38,610 nucleotides of DNA, taken from positions 1-38,610 of the forward strand of contig CAYZXT010000023.1 of NCBI GenBank assembly GCA_964482515.1. Direction: 5' to 3'. Position numbers and translations under genes: made by a program. Origin of the DNA: CAYZXT01 sp964482515 (lineage in GTDB: Bacteria; Elusimicrobiota; Elusimicrobia; FEN-1173). How positions within the stretch are numbered: the first letter of the stretch is position 1; each line of letters opens with the position of its first letter. Below the pieces are notes generated by a model that saw only the letters and a program-made list of their open reading frames with translations, ran no database searches and was not told the DNA's origin. This document shows positions 17,901-28,000 of the stretch, one piece after another.

Positions 17901-18242
17901 ACCGACGCCATTCTGCTCTTGGAGCGGATCCAGGAAACGAAGCCCGGCGAGAACATCCTTCGCGCCGTCCTGAAGGCGGCCAACAGCCGGCTGAAGGCCA
18001 TCGCCCTGGTCCAATTGACCACGATCCTGGGCCTCTTGCCCATGATTTGGGATAAGAGCTCGTCGTCATCCCTGTGGTCACCGTTGGCCATCACTGTGGT
18101 AGGGGGGATTATCGGGGCGACGATCTTGTCGATGTTCGTAGTTCCGGCCTGCTATCTGATGATCCGCGACTTGGATCACTACCGCAGCCGTTTGGAGCAA
18201 AAAAATCCCTCCGCGGTAAAGCCCGTGGAGGGGACAGCGTAG
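14979..18242 (+). CDS. RND-family permease 2 (AcrB/HAE1-like)
   Basis: 1,087 residues with full RND architecture: first helix in FSIERPISTLMMYLAFMMLG, two periplasmic halves and 12 expected helices. Helix 4 carries Asp403-Asn404 (MLVDNSIVVL). In helix 10 the AcrB lysine position is Thr975 followed by Asp976 (KVVTDAILLLERI), unlike permease 1 and unlike AcrB. The two permeases are clearly paralogous but diverged, which suggests a heteromeric pump as in MdtBC, or division of labour. The start has GAGG about 10 bases upstream, 12 bases after the previous stop. Its 3' end carries a terminator for the convergent minus-strand gene. Substrate unknown. Confidence 0.95.
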   Translation: MSMTSFSIERPISTLMMYLAFMMLGVFALFRMPVELMPNSQSGSLTVTVGIRGGLPPEDIETLVTKVIEDAVSSTAKLKGMMSVSRKERAVVTMQFEPGTDLSYVALDVQERIAKIRNKLPRDIEKPLIAHYNEADYPVVILALTSDKFTPEQLRDLVDNNLKPALARVDGVANIEVGGGRERKILVEFDQGRLQAYQLPIQRIIGELGVNNLNILTGKTKDERNSYYVRAMGQFQTIDEMKKLGIAVTKEGSRIRLGDVAEVRDFYMEATSFSRLNRKPNVAVYIQKESQSNTIKAARKIQQVMKRFKTETMPPGVEMIVVSDQSIFIREAISNVIKALYEGALFTAIILWIFVKDLKHTAIILVSLPLSVILTFGMMYLSKIGINVMTLSGLALGIGMLVDNSIVVLFRIIQNKQDYFAKHPGVDRVDSETSKDLVLHSCREIVLPIFASTLACVIVFIPIMFINKQIQILYTGLALTVTYSLVCSFFVALTIIPMLAIRIPMERQATEQMLSDGQRLFLLGLWGKTKAILDKTPLSGLAVKAYEKGRIGARLLWGHVAARTQPKHRDPKYVYRRLRSLSVRHRYRLLLYVFIAFLIAGYAYGRFLEKDFMGSTEQDEFVIFVELPSGTKLGISDQVVGEVEKILSEDPDIKGMVKTAAARVEGWSSKVYVTVSPQSERTRTVQEIIDNLRPKVAEVGAVYDAFVYFSEPSSSKEFLIDLFGLQYEKLRDIAVAVSKELGTISGLADVKLRYKPGQPEIKIIVDKDRAALFGFTVKDIAETLHAQIRGLRATYFYTQNLQIETVARLQEKDRKTVEDLNYLTIVGPDGTIVPLMQLSSMEYGLTPSEIYRKDKQRMIQVSANRESLALGKAAKLTMAKLRKLDFPTGYYYQVGGDFEQMLDNEREFRFAFFIMVGLLYILLACLFESYAVPLLIMLTVPLAVISVVPVLLIGRISVTIGVYLGLIMLGGKVVTDAILLLERIQETKPGENILRAVLKAANSRLKAIALVQLTTILGLLPMIWDKSSSSSLWSPLAITVVGGIIGATILSMFVVPACYLMIRDLDHYRSRLEQKNPSAVKPVEGTA
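18199..18232 (-). terminator. Minus-strand intrinsic terminator embedded in the end of RND gene 2
   Basis: CCCTCCGCGG (18207-18216) pairs with CCGTGGAGGG (18223-18232; one G-U) around a 6-base loop. On the plus strand seven A (18199-18205) precede it, so a minus-strand transcript reads stem, A, then seven U. It therefore ends the minus-strand gene 18257-18598 while coding for the last residues of the plus-strand permease. Confidence 0.8.
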
Positions 18243-18256
18243 GCAAACGGCGAAAA

Positions 18257-18598
18257 CTACCGTTTCTGGGTTTGGTTCTGTTTCAGTTGCTGGTTGACGC
18301 GATTTATCCGGTTGATTTCTTCCACTGTTTTCAGGCTCCGCTGGACATCCATTGTGGGGTTGACCGGGAGAGGCGCGGGGGGGCGGCCCAATTGCTGGTT
18401 GATGACCTGGACCTGCCGGTCGGCCGCCAAGGATTTGGAGGTCTTGTCTATCTGACGGGCTTTTTCAGCTTTTAACGGGTCTGTCATGCTGTTGCTCACT
18501 CGGGGGGCGTCAGAAGGCTTTTGACTGCATCCCAACGTAAATGTGAGGAGCAGAGCCAAGGCGAATCCAAAACGACAACCGAATTTTAATGGGATCAT
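18257..18598 (-). CDS. Small putative lipoprotein
   Basis: 113 residues from ATG 18598, chosen over an in-frame TTG at 18613 because GGAGAG lies seven bases before the ATG. The N-terminus is a signal peptide: Lys5, Arg9, then a hydrophobic core ending FTLGC at Cys24. The -3/-2 residues (Thr, Leu) are not a canonical lipobox, so lipidation is likely but not sure. The rest is hydrophilic, rich in Gln, Asn, Lys and Pro, with heptad-like runs near the end (VEEINRINRVNQQLKQNQ) that may form a short coiled coil. I recognise no family. It is convergent with RND gene 2 (14 bases apart) and divergent from the giant gene, with its own promoter and terminator. Confidence 0.65.
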   Translation of the reverse strand: MIPLKFGCRFGFALALLLTFTLGCSQKPSDAPRVSNSMTDPLKAEKARQIDKTSKSLAADRQVQVINQQLGRPPAPLPVNPTMDVQRSLKTVEEINRINRVNQQLKQNQTQKR

Positions 18599-18642
18599 TT
18601 TCTCACTCTCCAATGTATACGGACTGAATTCACCTTTCCTTG

Positions 18643-18671
18643 TATGTACTCAAACATTCTTCGAAAGTCAA
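18643..18671 (-). promoter_or_regulatory. Putative sigma-70-type promoter of the minus-strand lipoprotein gene
   Basis: On the minus strand TTGACT (18671-18666) is separated by exactly 17 bases from TACATA (18648-18643). Transcription would start near 18636, giving a leader of about 38 bases before ATG 18598. The -35 is good (5/6), the -10 poor. Confidence 0.4.
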
Positions 18672-19083
18672 GGGCCAATTCCATTTAAGCCGGTTTCCGC
18701 GTGCATCCTGATGATTTCCCGACGGAGAAATCCGGCCCGTGGATTGCGTATTTACACCGTCTTTACGAACATTTTGCGCACATTTTACAAACGAATTCAT
18801 GGACCTCTGTTACACTAATCCGGTGCATTTCAGGAATTAGGGAAAGAGCGCGTGTGTGTATTGCTCGAGATCGAGGGAAATGAGCGTGGAGGCCCGGTGT
18901 CCCTAGTGAATTTCTTCGCTTCTACCCAACCGATATGTGCCCCGTTCCGGGAGATTGTCGCCGCTTTCCCGATGCCTGTTTACATGTTTTTCATCATGGG
19001 ATTACAAGCGTTTTACCACAATTTTTCCGCCAATTTACCGTTCCTTAAGGCGACTGTAACAGCGTTTAGGATATACTGAGGCC
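18672..19083. other. Gene-free intergenic region upstream of the giant gene
   Basis: About 410 bases between divergent genes, clearly more AT-rich than flanking coding DNA. Short open frames here lack ribosome-binding sites and family resemblance. TATACT at 19072-19077 is a good -10-like hexamer but has no matching -35; it would place a transcript start at about 19084-19085, right at the first possible start codon of the giant gene. I see no tRNA, known riboswitch or insertion sequence. Confidence 0.5.
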
Positions 19084-22000
19084 ATGATGAATGAGTCGAT
19101 AATAGCGCATCGGCTATTCCGGGTGAGAAAGACCCTTCGCAGGGTCTTTCTTCGTCCCATGCCCTATACGCCCCCCTTGCATGCCTACACACCCTCGGCC
19201 GCGGCTTTGAAGCGCGTGTTGTGCCTGACGGTCGCGGGGATCACCTTCCACTCCCAGGTCGTCTGCGCCGGCACGGGCAGCCTGCCGCAGCTGCCGTTCG
19301 AAATGCCCTGGCAGAAGAATTCTCTTATCGAACGCTTGAAGAGTTGGACGAACGAAAACAGCGATATACTGACCTACGTTTTCCACGCGAGCGAGTGGGA
19401 AGACCGCAACCGCGTGCTGAACCCGGGTTCCTCGGCCGACAGCATCACCCGGCAGGAAGAGCGGCAAAAAGCCAGAATGGACATCCAGCAGCAAAACAAG
19501 ATCAACCAAGGGTTCCAGTTGCCCACAGTAGAAAACCAGCCCGGTCAGCAATCGTCGCAGGAAAACCTTTCCGATTTGAAGGACATGAACGAGCTCCTGC
19601 CCGGCGACGGTATTTCGGCCGAAATCCAGGCGGAGATTGCGGCCGCGCGGTCAAAGATGAAAAACCTCATGGGCGCCGGGGCGGAGTTCAAATATCAGCC
19701 GTCCAAGAATTTTGACGGAACCCTCAAGATGACGTATTTCATCAACAGCAAAACCAGCCGCGTCATGAACCAGCGCAGCCAGGACGCCCACGGGCACACG
19801 CTGATCAAGAACATCACCAAGATGGAATACAACCAGTCGGGCCTCATGGTCGCCTCCGAGGACGATTCGACCAACAACGTGGGCCTGACCACCAAGACCC
19901 GGCATGAATACAAATATCACGAAGGCGCCAAATTCTACGATCCCGAGACGCAGAAAGTCCAGGAGCTCAAGGAAATCACCACGACTCCCACGGGGATCCA
20001 AACCACCTTGGAGCGCAAGAACATGGAGTACGACGCCAAGGGCAACCTCACCAGCTTCACCGAAAAAGCCACGGACGAAAAAGGCCGCTCCACGACGCGG
20101 ACCTGGTGGGGCGCTACCTACGACGATAATAAAAACCTTCTTTCCTATAAGCAGCTCTCTTCTTCGGAAGGTATGGACACCTTCGTGGACTGGAAGGGCG
20201 CCAAATACGAACAGAATCCCAATTGGAAGGGGAAACCGATGGGATCGACGGACGAGAACTCTCCGGACACGATGGGCCGCCCGCGCTGGCTGCTGACCAG
20301 CTACACGCAGGACATCCGCCAGGGCGACGGGTCCACCCAAAAGGAAGTCTGGAGCGGAATGGCCTACAATGAATTCGGCAATCTCACGGCATACAATAAG
20401 GAAGCGACGGATTTTCAAGGATACAAAACGAACCTGACGTGGAAGGCGAATTACGACCAGTTTGACCACGTGATCGGTTATAACCAGGTCGCGTCGGACT
20501 CCTTCGGCCATGTGCAAACCACCGAATTGACGGACATGGTTTACGAAGGGGAGGATTTGATCAGCCAGAAAGAGACTTTGACCGAGAACGGCGAAACCCA
20601 AGTCCGCGTCACCAGCGGCATGAAATACGACGACCGGAAGAACCTGGTGAAATCTTTCGAGCAATTGACCGACAGCCTGGGCCGGATCACCACCAAGAGC
20701 TGGGAATCCGACGCCTCCAAAGACGGCATGGGATACGTCAACGGACGGCTGCAGGGATACCATCAGGTCGTGACTTACGGCGATCTCACCGTCGACCAGA
20801 CCGTGACGGGCATCACCTATAACGCGGTCGGCAAGCAAAGCGGCAGCGTTCAATTGGACCACACTTTCGGCAAGCTGCCCAACGGCGACGCCGTGGACAC
20901 CATGACCCGGATTGTCGTGCGCCGCGATTCCGAACATGTGCAGGAAAGCGAAGCCGTCCTTGACGCGGGCATGAACATTTCCATGAAAATCCGCTTGATC
21001 GACAGTTTCGAGGAGACCAAGACCACCCATGGCGTCGACACGAAATCCTTGGACGTGGTCCGGGATTTGGTCGAGGTGACCAAGCGAGACGGCATCACGA
21101 TCAAGGGCGATTACCACGAAACCAGGACGACGTCGGACCCCACGGGGCAGATCCTGAAGAACACGGTCGAAACGTGGCGGCAGGCGGGCGTCATTGACGG
21201 GTTCGGCCGCGCGCTGAACTATGCGGAAGAAACCGTTCAGAATTTCAAGCCGGAAAGCCGCACCCGCCGCGAAGTCAGCCAAATGAGCTACGACGTGAAC
21301 GGGAACAACATCGCGTCCCATGAGGTAACGACCGACGCTCTTGGCGCGGTGACCACGATGGACCGGCAGAACATGCAGTATGACATCATGGGCCGGCTGA
21401 TGAAATACGATATGACGACGCATATGGAGGCCGACGGGATCAGCCGCGTCAGCATCGTCACCCGCGACCAGATCCAATACAACGGTTTGGGCGACGTGGC
21501 GTCCTATCACGAAGTGACGACCCGTAGCGATAACTCGCTCACGGAGGACGTCACATGGTTCGGCGATTACAACACGGTGGGCCAGGTGGCTTCCTCCGAG
21601 CAGACGACGCACCGCTTCGGGCAGGACGGCGACAACTTTTACGATGTGACCGACGTCACGAACACCTACGGCATGACCTATAATTTGGAAGGCGACATGC
21701 AGGGCTACACCGAAGAGATGTTGAGCAGCGCCACACCGGACAAGCTGACCATAACGGTGATGGAAAACGCCCAATATGATCCCTACGGCCATATGTCGGG
21801 CTTCACCCAGACCCGCCATGACGTCACGGCTTCCGCCGTCTCCCATGACGCCGCCGGCCGTTTCGTCATCAACGGTTCCGCCGAGCTTAATGCCGTTTCC
21901 TACACCACGCGCTCGGGCGCGACTTTCAACGCCGCCGGAATGGTGACGGGTTATACCGATACGATCACGGAAAACGGCTACACGACGGTCAACACGGCGT

Positions 22001-25000
22001 CGAACATCCGGTATGATTCGCTGGGCCGCATGACCGAAACCCATACGACTTCCCATAAGACCGGCGATGAGTTCCGCACGGTCTATACGATGGATGGTCG
22101 CGATCTCTCTTCCTGGGAACTGGCCGCGCTCACGAGCGACGGGCAGACGCTGGCGGGTTTGATTGAATCCGGGGTAGTCGCGGAAGCCCGGCGGAAGACC
22201 GCGGTGGATGAATGGAGCAGCAGTTCCCGCAGCGACATCACCTACGACAAATTCGGTTTGATGACGGATTACACGGACACGATCCTGAATCCGGACGGCA
22301 CCACCACCGTGAACCGTACCTCCGAAACGAAGTATGATTCTCTCGGTCACGCTCTGAGTTACGTGTCGGACGTGAACCAGTCCGGCTCGGTGAGCCAGCT
22401 CGCCTTCCGTTTGAACGGCGCGGACGTTTCGTCGGAAGTCCTCAACGGCATTCTCGTGGAAACCGGCCTGAGCATGTGGGAACTCATGGCAGGAAGGGAT
22501 GCACGATACAACCTGCAGGTGACCGAATCCCCAAACGCCGAGTACTTGGAAAAAACGAGCCGTTCGGCCCGCACCAGCATCGTTTACAACGGTTACGGCC
22601 AGATGACCTCCTACCATGACAGCACGAGCGACGTAGAGTACGGCATCGTCAGTCAGGAGACCGACGTCGACATGACGTACGCGAGCAACGGTTCCGTGGC
22701 CGAACAAACTTCTCTGAGCATGACGGTGACCGATACCGGAGCCGTCACGCACTCCCAGAGCGTCATGACTTTCAGGTACGGCGCGAACGGCCAACTCCTG
22801 GGGGCCACCTCGGAGGGAACGAGCACTTCGTACGACGCGCCCGTCTGGACCGACAGGGACATGGACGGAATTGTCGACGAAGAAGTGGCGTCCGATCCCG
22901 TGACGTCCTCTTCACGTCAGGAGTTCGGCGTCTTCAACGGGCAGACGCAGCTCGTCTCCGGACTGAGCACCTCCAATTCGACGGGATTGGACGGCACCAC
23001 CACGGTCAGCGTTACCAACACCTTCTATATATACGGAGCGAACGGTCGGCTCCTGGGCGCCACATCCCAGGGCACCAGCACCTCCGAAGACGTATTCGGC
23101 TTCAGCGTCACCCAGTCGAAATCCTCCCAGTTGATGATTTCCATCCAGGGCGAACTTCGAGCCGTCACTTCGGTAAGCAACAGCCACGTTTCCAGTTTGG
23201 ACGGTTCCAGCAGCGACAACATCACCACCGTCAACTACAGCTATAACAATCGCGGTATCGGCACCTTCGGGATCGGCATCGGGCACAGTGTTTCCGATGA
23301 CGCCTTCGGCACCGTCACGACGGACAATTCGATTCAGGTCTATTCCTTCATCGGCGGACAGTTCCGTATGGTGAATTCGCAGTCCACATCCGATTCCACG
23401 GACGTTTTCGCGGGTGAAGGCGGAGACGGTACCGTTTCCGACGCGAATGAAGGCGGGGCGGCCGCGGGTGAAACAGATGCCCTGGAAACCACAGGCAACG
23501 CTTTGCTTGATTCATTGTTGGGCGCGCTGGGCAATATGCCGTTCATCGTGGATTTCAGCGTTTTCAAGCAGATGTTCGACATTTTGCAAAGCACGCTGAA
23601 CTTTTCCCTGACGGAATTCCTGGCCTCCGTGTTCACTCCGGAATCCTCCTCCAACCCCTATGAAAACGCGCTCCAAGGCGCCCTCAATCAGCTGGCCCAG
23701 GAAGGGCTCGCGATGGACATCAAATCCGTCCAGCTGATATCGGGAACGCCGTCGGATAGCGCGATCGTGGACACCAAGAGTTTCATCACTTGGTCGGCGG
23801 ATGGCGTGGTCCTCATCCACGAAGACGTTTTGAAGGAATGGGCCGCGCAGGGACTCGATTTGAAGGATGCGCTTTACCTCACCCTGAAACACGAAAACCA
23901 TGAGTACGCCGGGTATCTGCAGGAAAAGGCCCTCGGCCACGAGATTACCTGGGATAACCTTAAGAAATATAGCGATGAGGCCGTCGCCCTGGGCTACATG
24001 GTCCAGGGAGTGCATGAGAATTGGAGCACGGTGCCGGAGCACGCCATCGCGTCCTCCTCGGAATTCGGCACCATGAACCTAACGAATTTGGTCAACCAGG
24101 CGATCAGCGCGCTGCAAGTGTCGCTCGGCTCGACCAACGTCAGTTCCCAGTCGTTGATCGCCATGGATCCGTACTGGAACCAGGTGACCGCGAACTTCAT
24201 TCCGCCGGGAACGCTGAAGGACGGCAAGGATTACGACAGTTTCGCCATTTGGACCAGCAACGACGGCAAGGATATGTGGATCGTCTACCGGGAGGACCGG
24301 GACGAAAACACCGAGGACGACGTCCATGACTGGCAGCCCACCACCTATATACACATGGTGAAGGGCGACGACGGCAAAATGCTTTATCGCACCACATACA
24401 ATCTCGGCTCCTCCCAGGATTCCGGCACTTCCAAGACCGTTGAGTGGAAGAATCCCAACGACTCTTCCGCCTTCGCCCGCTACACCGAAGCCATCGACAA
24501 GGACGGCAATAAGAGCCGGTCTCTCATGGCGAAGGTCGGGGAAGGCGCCAACCGCATCGTCGGCCAGTCCACCTGGTATGACGGCCGCCGGCTCATTGGA
24601 CTGCAGCCGGGCGCGGGCAGCCCGCCGGAAGAAAGCGATAAGATTTACGACAACATCATGAGCGCCAGCACGATGTACCGTTATGGCGACAGCCGGGTCG
24701 TCAAGGACACGGCGACGGTCAACAAAGCGACCAACTACGTGACTTTTGGCTCCATGGAAAAGAATCTGCAAACCGGCGCCCTGAAGGGCGTCATCACGGG
24801 CGAGATCAACGTTTCCTCCGATCCCGAGAACCCGCAGTACGTGAGGGACGCTGTCAAGTACATCGACAACAACGGGCGATACACCTATAAGAACACCGGC
24901 GGCAACACATGGGAGTTTGTTTCCGCCCAGGACGCCGAAGGCGACGACATTCCGGGTTATAATCCCTCTTCCCATATGCCTTCCGGCAGCGCCACCAATT

Positions 25001-28000
25001 TCACCATCAGCGGAGTCTCCGTTACCCGGAACGGCGGGACGGTGACCATTACGGGTGTCAACTCTTCGGGCGTTCCGGCCACATCCGGCTTCGCTTCCTC
25101 CTCCCTTTTCGGATCCGTGTCGTGGGAAGGCGTCGTAAAATCCGCGGCTTCGAGCACGGGCTCGTTGACGAGCGTGATGTCATCGCTCTATACCTCCATT
25201 AAAAAAAGCCTGACCCCCGAACCGGCTCCCGCTCCCGCGGTATCGCCGCAGCCTTCCCAGACCCCTTCGTCCACAGTGCCGGCGGCTTCTCCGACCTCCT
25301 CCGCCTTGGATTACTTAACGCAGACATACAACAGTTTCGTGAACCAAATCGGCGCCGGCGCGCCATCCTCCCAGGAGATGGATGCGGCCTTGATCGCCGG
25401 CCTCGCCCAGTCCGGGGTTCAGGCCCCCGAGTCTTTGGGATTGACCTCCGACGGGCTGAGCCAGATATTGAACGTGTCGGGCGATGTCATCGACGTGCGG
25501 ATGACGGCGTCCGGCCAGATTTCTTTTTCGATGGCGACGGACGAAGGCGGCAAGGTGACCGGCAGCATCGCGGTCCCGACCAACCCAAAACCGGCTTCAG
25601 CCCGAATCGAAGCCAATGAGCTGGGGTATGCCGGAGCCACGAACCGCCAGACGATCACCGTGACCTACAGCTATGACGATAAAGGCCGTCTGGTCGGGGC
25701 CCAAGGCACGGGGTCGTCCATTTCCAACGACGGGTTTGGCAACCTCACCACCAGCCAGATGGAACAAAAATTCGTCATTATCGGAGGGCAAGCTAAAATC
25801 CGCGAAGCCATCACGGCTTCCCACTCCGTGAACGTGGACGGCTCCGAGAGCTGGACGGACGGGACCCACGGTTCCGAGGCCAGCCGCGTGGTCTACTCCT
25901 ACGACACGAACACCGGCCTGTTGACACAGGGCCCGGACCAGGCCGCGAAGGGCAGTTCCTTGAGCTTCAGCGTCGATGCCTTCGGCTCCACCTCTTTGTC
26001 CAGGACCGCTCAAACCTTCACGGCCCTCAACAACCAGGCCAAGATAACCCACGTGGTGAGCTCGTCCTATTCCGAAGGCGTCGACGGCAACACGACCTAT
26101 TCGGGTTGGAGAGACGATTCCGGCAAACTGCTCGGCAGGTCCTCGGAGATCGTATACCACTACAACAGCCTGGGGCTGCTGCAGACCGGGGCGGGCCAGG
26201 CGGCCCATGGCTCCGGCGCCACTTATTCCGTGGATAACTTCGGCAACGTCACCACATCGGAGACGGAACAGTCCTTCACCGCGGTCCGCAACCAGGCAAA
26301 ACTCGATTCCGTGACAACTTCCTCGGCCAGCCGGATGGTGGACGGCGCCCAAAGCGTGACGGACCCCTACACAATCCACTACGAATACGATTCGCGCGGC
26401 ATCATGAAGGAAGCCACGTTGCTCAGGCAGGAACGGGACCTCTTGGGCGTGTTGGTCCGCGAAGTAATTCCGTCGATGTCCCTTTCAGCGATCCATTCAA
26501 CCACCACGGACGCCTTCGGAAACGTCACCGAGAACTGGTCGCACCAGGATTTTGAGATCGTGGCGGGCCAGGCCCGTATGAGTTCCGTCACCTCCTGGTC
26601 CGAGGCTCGGTCCATGGACGGATCCAGCACAGTCACCAAGCCATCCATCACGAACTATTTCAACTATCACGATACCGTGGAGAACCGGGCGGAGCGGCGG
26701 GTCGGGCTTTTGCGGGACGCGCGGCAAGCGAACCCCAGCTATTCCATTACGACGGATTATTTCGGGAATGAAACGCAGTCCTGGTCGCAATCGGAGTTCA
26801 CCGTGATCGCGGGCCAGGCCAAAGCGGTCAAAACGACGAGCTGGTCGGAGTCCCGCTCCACCGACGGTTCCGTGAGCGTGACTAAGCCGTACACGATCTC
26901 CTATCGGTTCGCGGAACTGGACGAAGCCAACAAGGCGTCACGGCGGGTGGGGGAAATGCTGGGCGCGTCCCTGGAAGGCCAGATCGAGTCCCAGACCCGG
27001 GACGCCTTCGATAACATTACGCTTTCCCATTCGAAGCAGACGTTTGTCATCATTGCGGGCCAGTCCAAGCTGGAATCCGTCACTTCCTGGTCCGAATCGG
27101 AAAACACCGACGGTTCCGTCACAGTCACCGATCCTTACACCACCGTTTATCGCTATGCGGGCGACACGCCGCAGAACCGTTTGGACGGCCGCGTGGGGGA
27201 GATGGAAAGCGCTGTGGTTCAGGGTGTGATCAACTCACACACCACCGACTATTTCGGCAACAAGACGGAATCACACTCGGAACAGACGTTCATGATCATC
27301 GGCGGACAGGCCAAGCTGGCCAGCGTCGTCAGCTGGTCGGAGTCCGAATCCACCGACGGTTCGGTTTCAATCACGGACCGCAACACCACGACGTATGATT
27401 ATTACCGCCCGCACGAGGCCACGGATGAGAGGGGCAACCACCGGCTGGGCCTGATGAAATCCGCCCAGATGTCGGGCCCCACCCATACGTCGATCACGGA
27501 TGCCTGGGGGAATACGACGGACAGCTACTCCGAACAGACCTTCGTCATCATCGCCGGTCAGGCCAAACTGGACACCTCGGCCAGCTGGTCCCGCTCCGTG
27601 TCCACGGACGGTTCCGTGACGGTCACGGACCCTTACACCGTCAAGTACACGTACAACCAGGACACCGAGGACAACCGGGCGCGCAATATCGTGGGGCATT
27701 TGAGCCAGGCCGAGATCGTTTCGAAGGACGTGGAATCCCCGGAGGGGTTGCCCGCCGGCTTCAAAATCAAGTCCAGCACGGTGGATATGTGGGGCAATAT
27801 CAACATATCCCTGTCGAACCAAACCTTTAACGTCATCGCCAATCAGGCCAAAGTGGAAATAGTGACATCGGCCTCCCGCTCTGATTCCAACGACGGCTCC
27901 GTCACCATCACCTCGCCCTACGACGTCCGGAACGTCTACGCGCAGGACACGGCAAAGAACCGGGAAAAGGGTGTTGTGGGTCATCAGATCGACGCGGTTT

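Noticed and set aside
18852..19079. A 75-codon plus-strand open frame just upstream of the giant gene
   Set aside because: No ribosome-binding site, low-complexity codon use unlike neighbours, and it overlaps the promoter-like TATACT; no family resemblance.
18672..19083. tRNA or insertion-sequence remnant in the gap before the giant gene
   Set aside because: No cloverleaf arms, no terminal inverted repeats and no transposase-like frame could be found by eye.
19651..22794. A 1,047-codon open frame on the minus strand
   Set aside because: It lies wholly antisense to the giant gene, is rich in His, Arg, Val and Gly as expected from reading GC-rich codons backwards, has no domain signature, and its plus-strand partner shows clear repeats and codon bias.
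23881..23920. HExxH zinc-protease motif in the giant protein
   Set aside because: The residues read H-E-N-H-E, with His at +3 rather than +4, so the canonical motif is not met; kept only as a His-rich patch.
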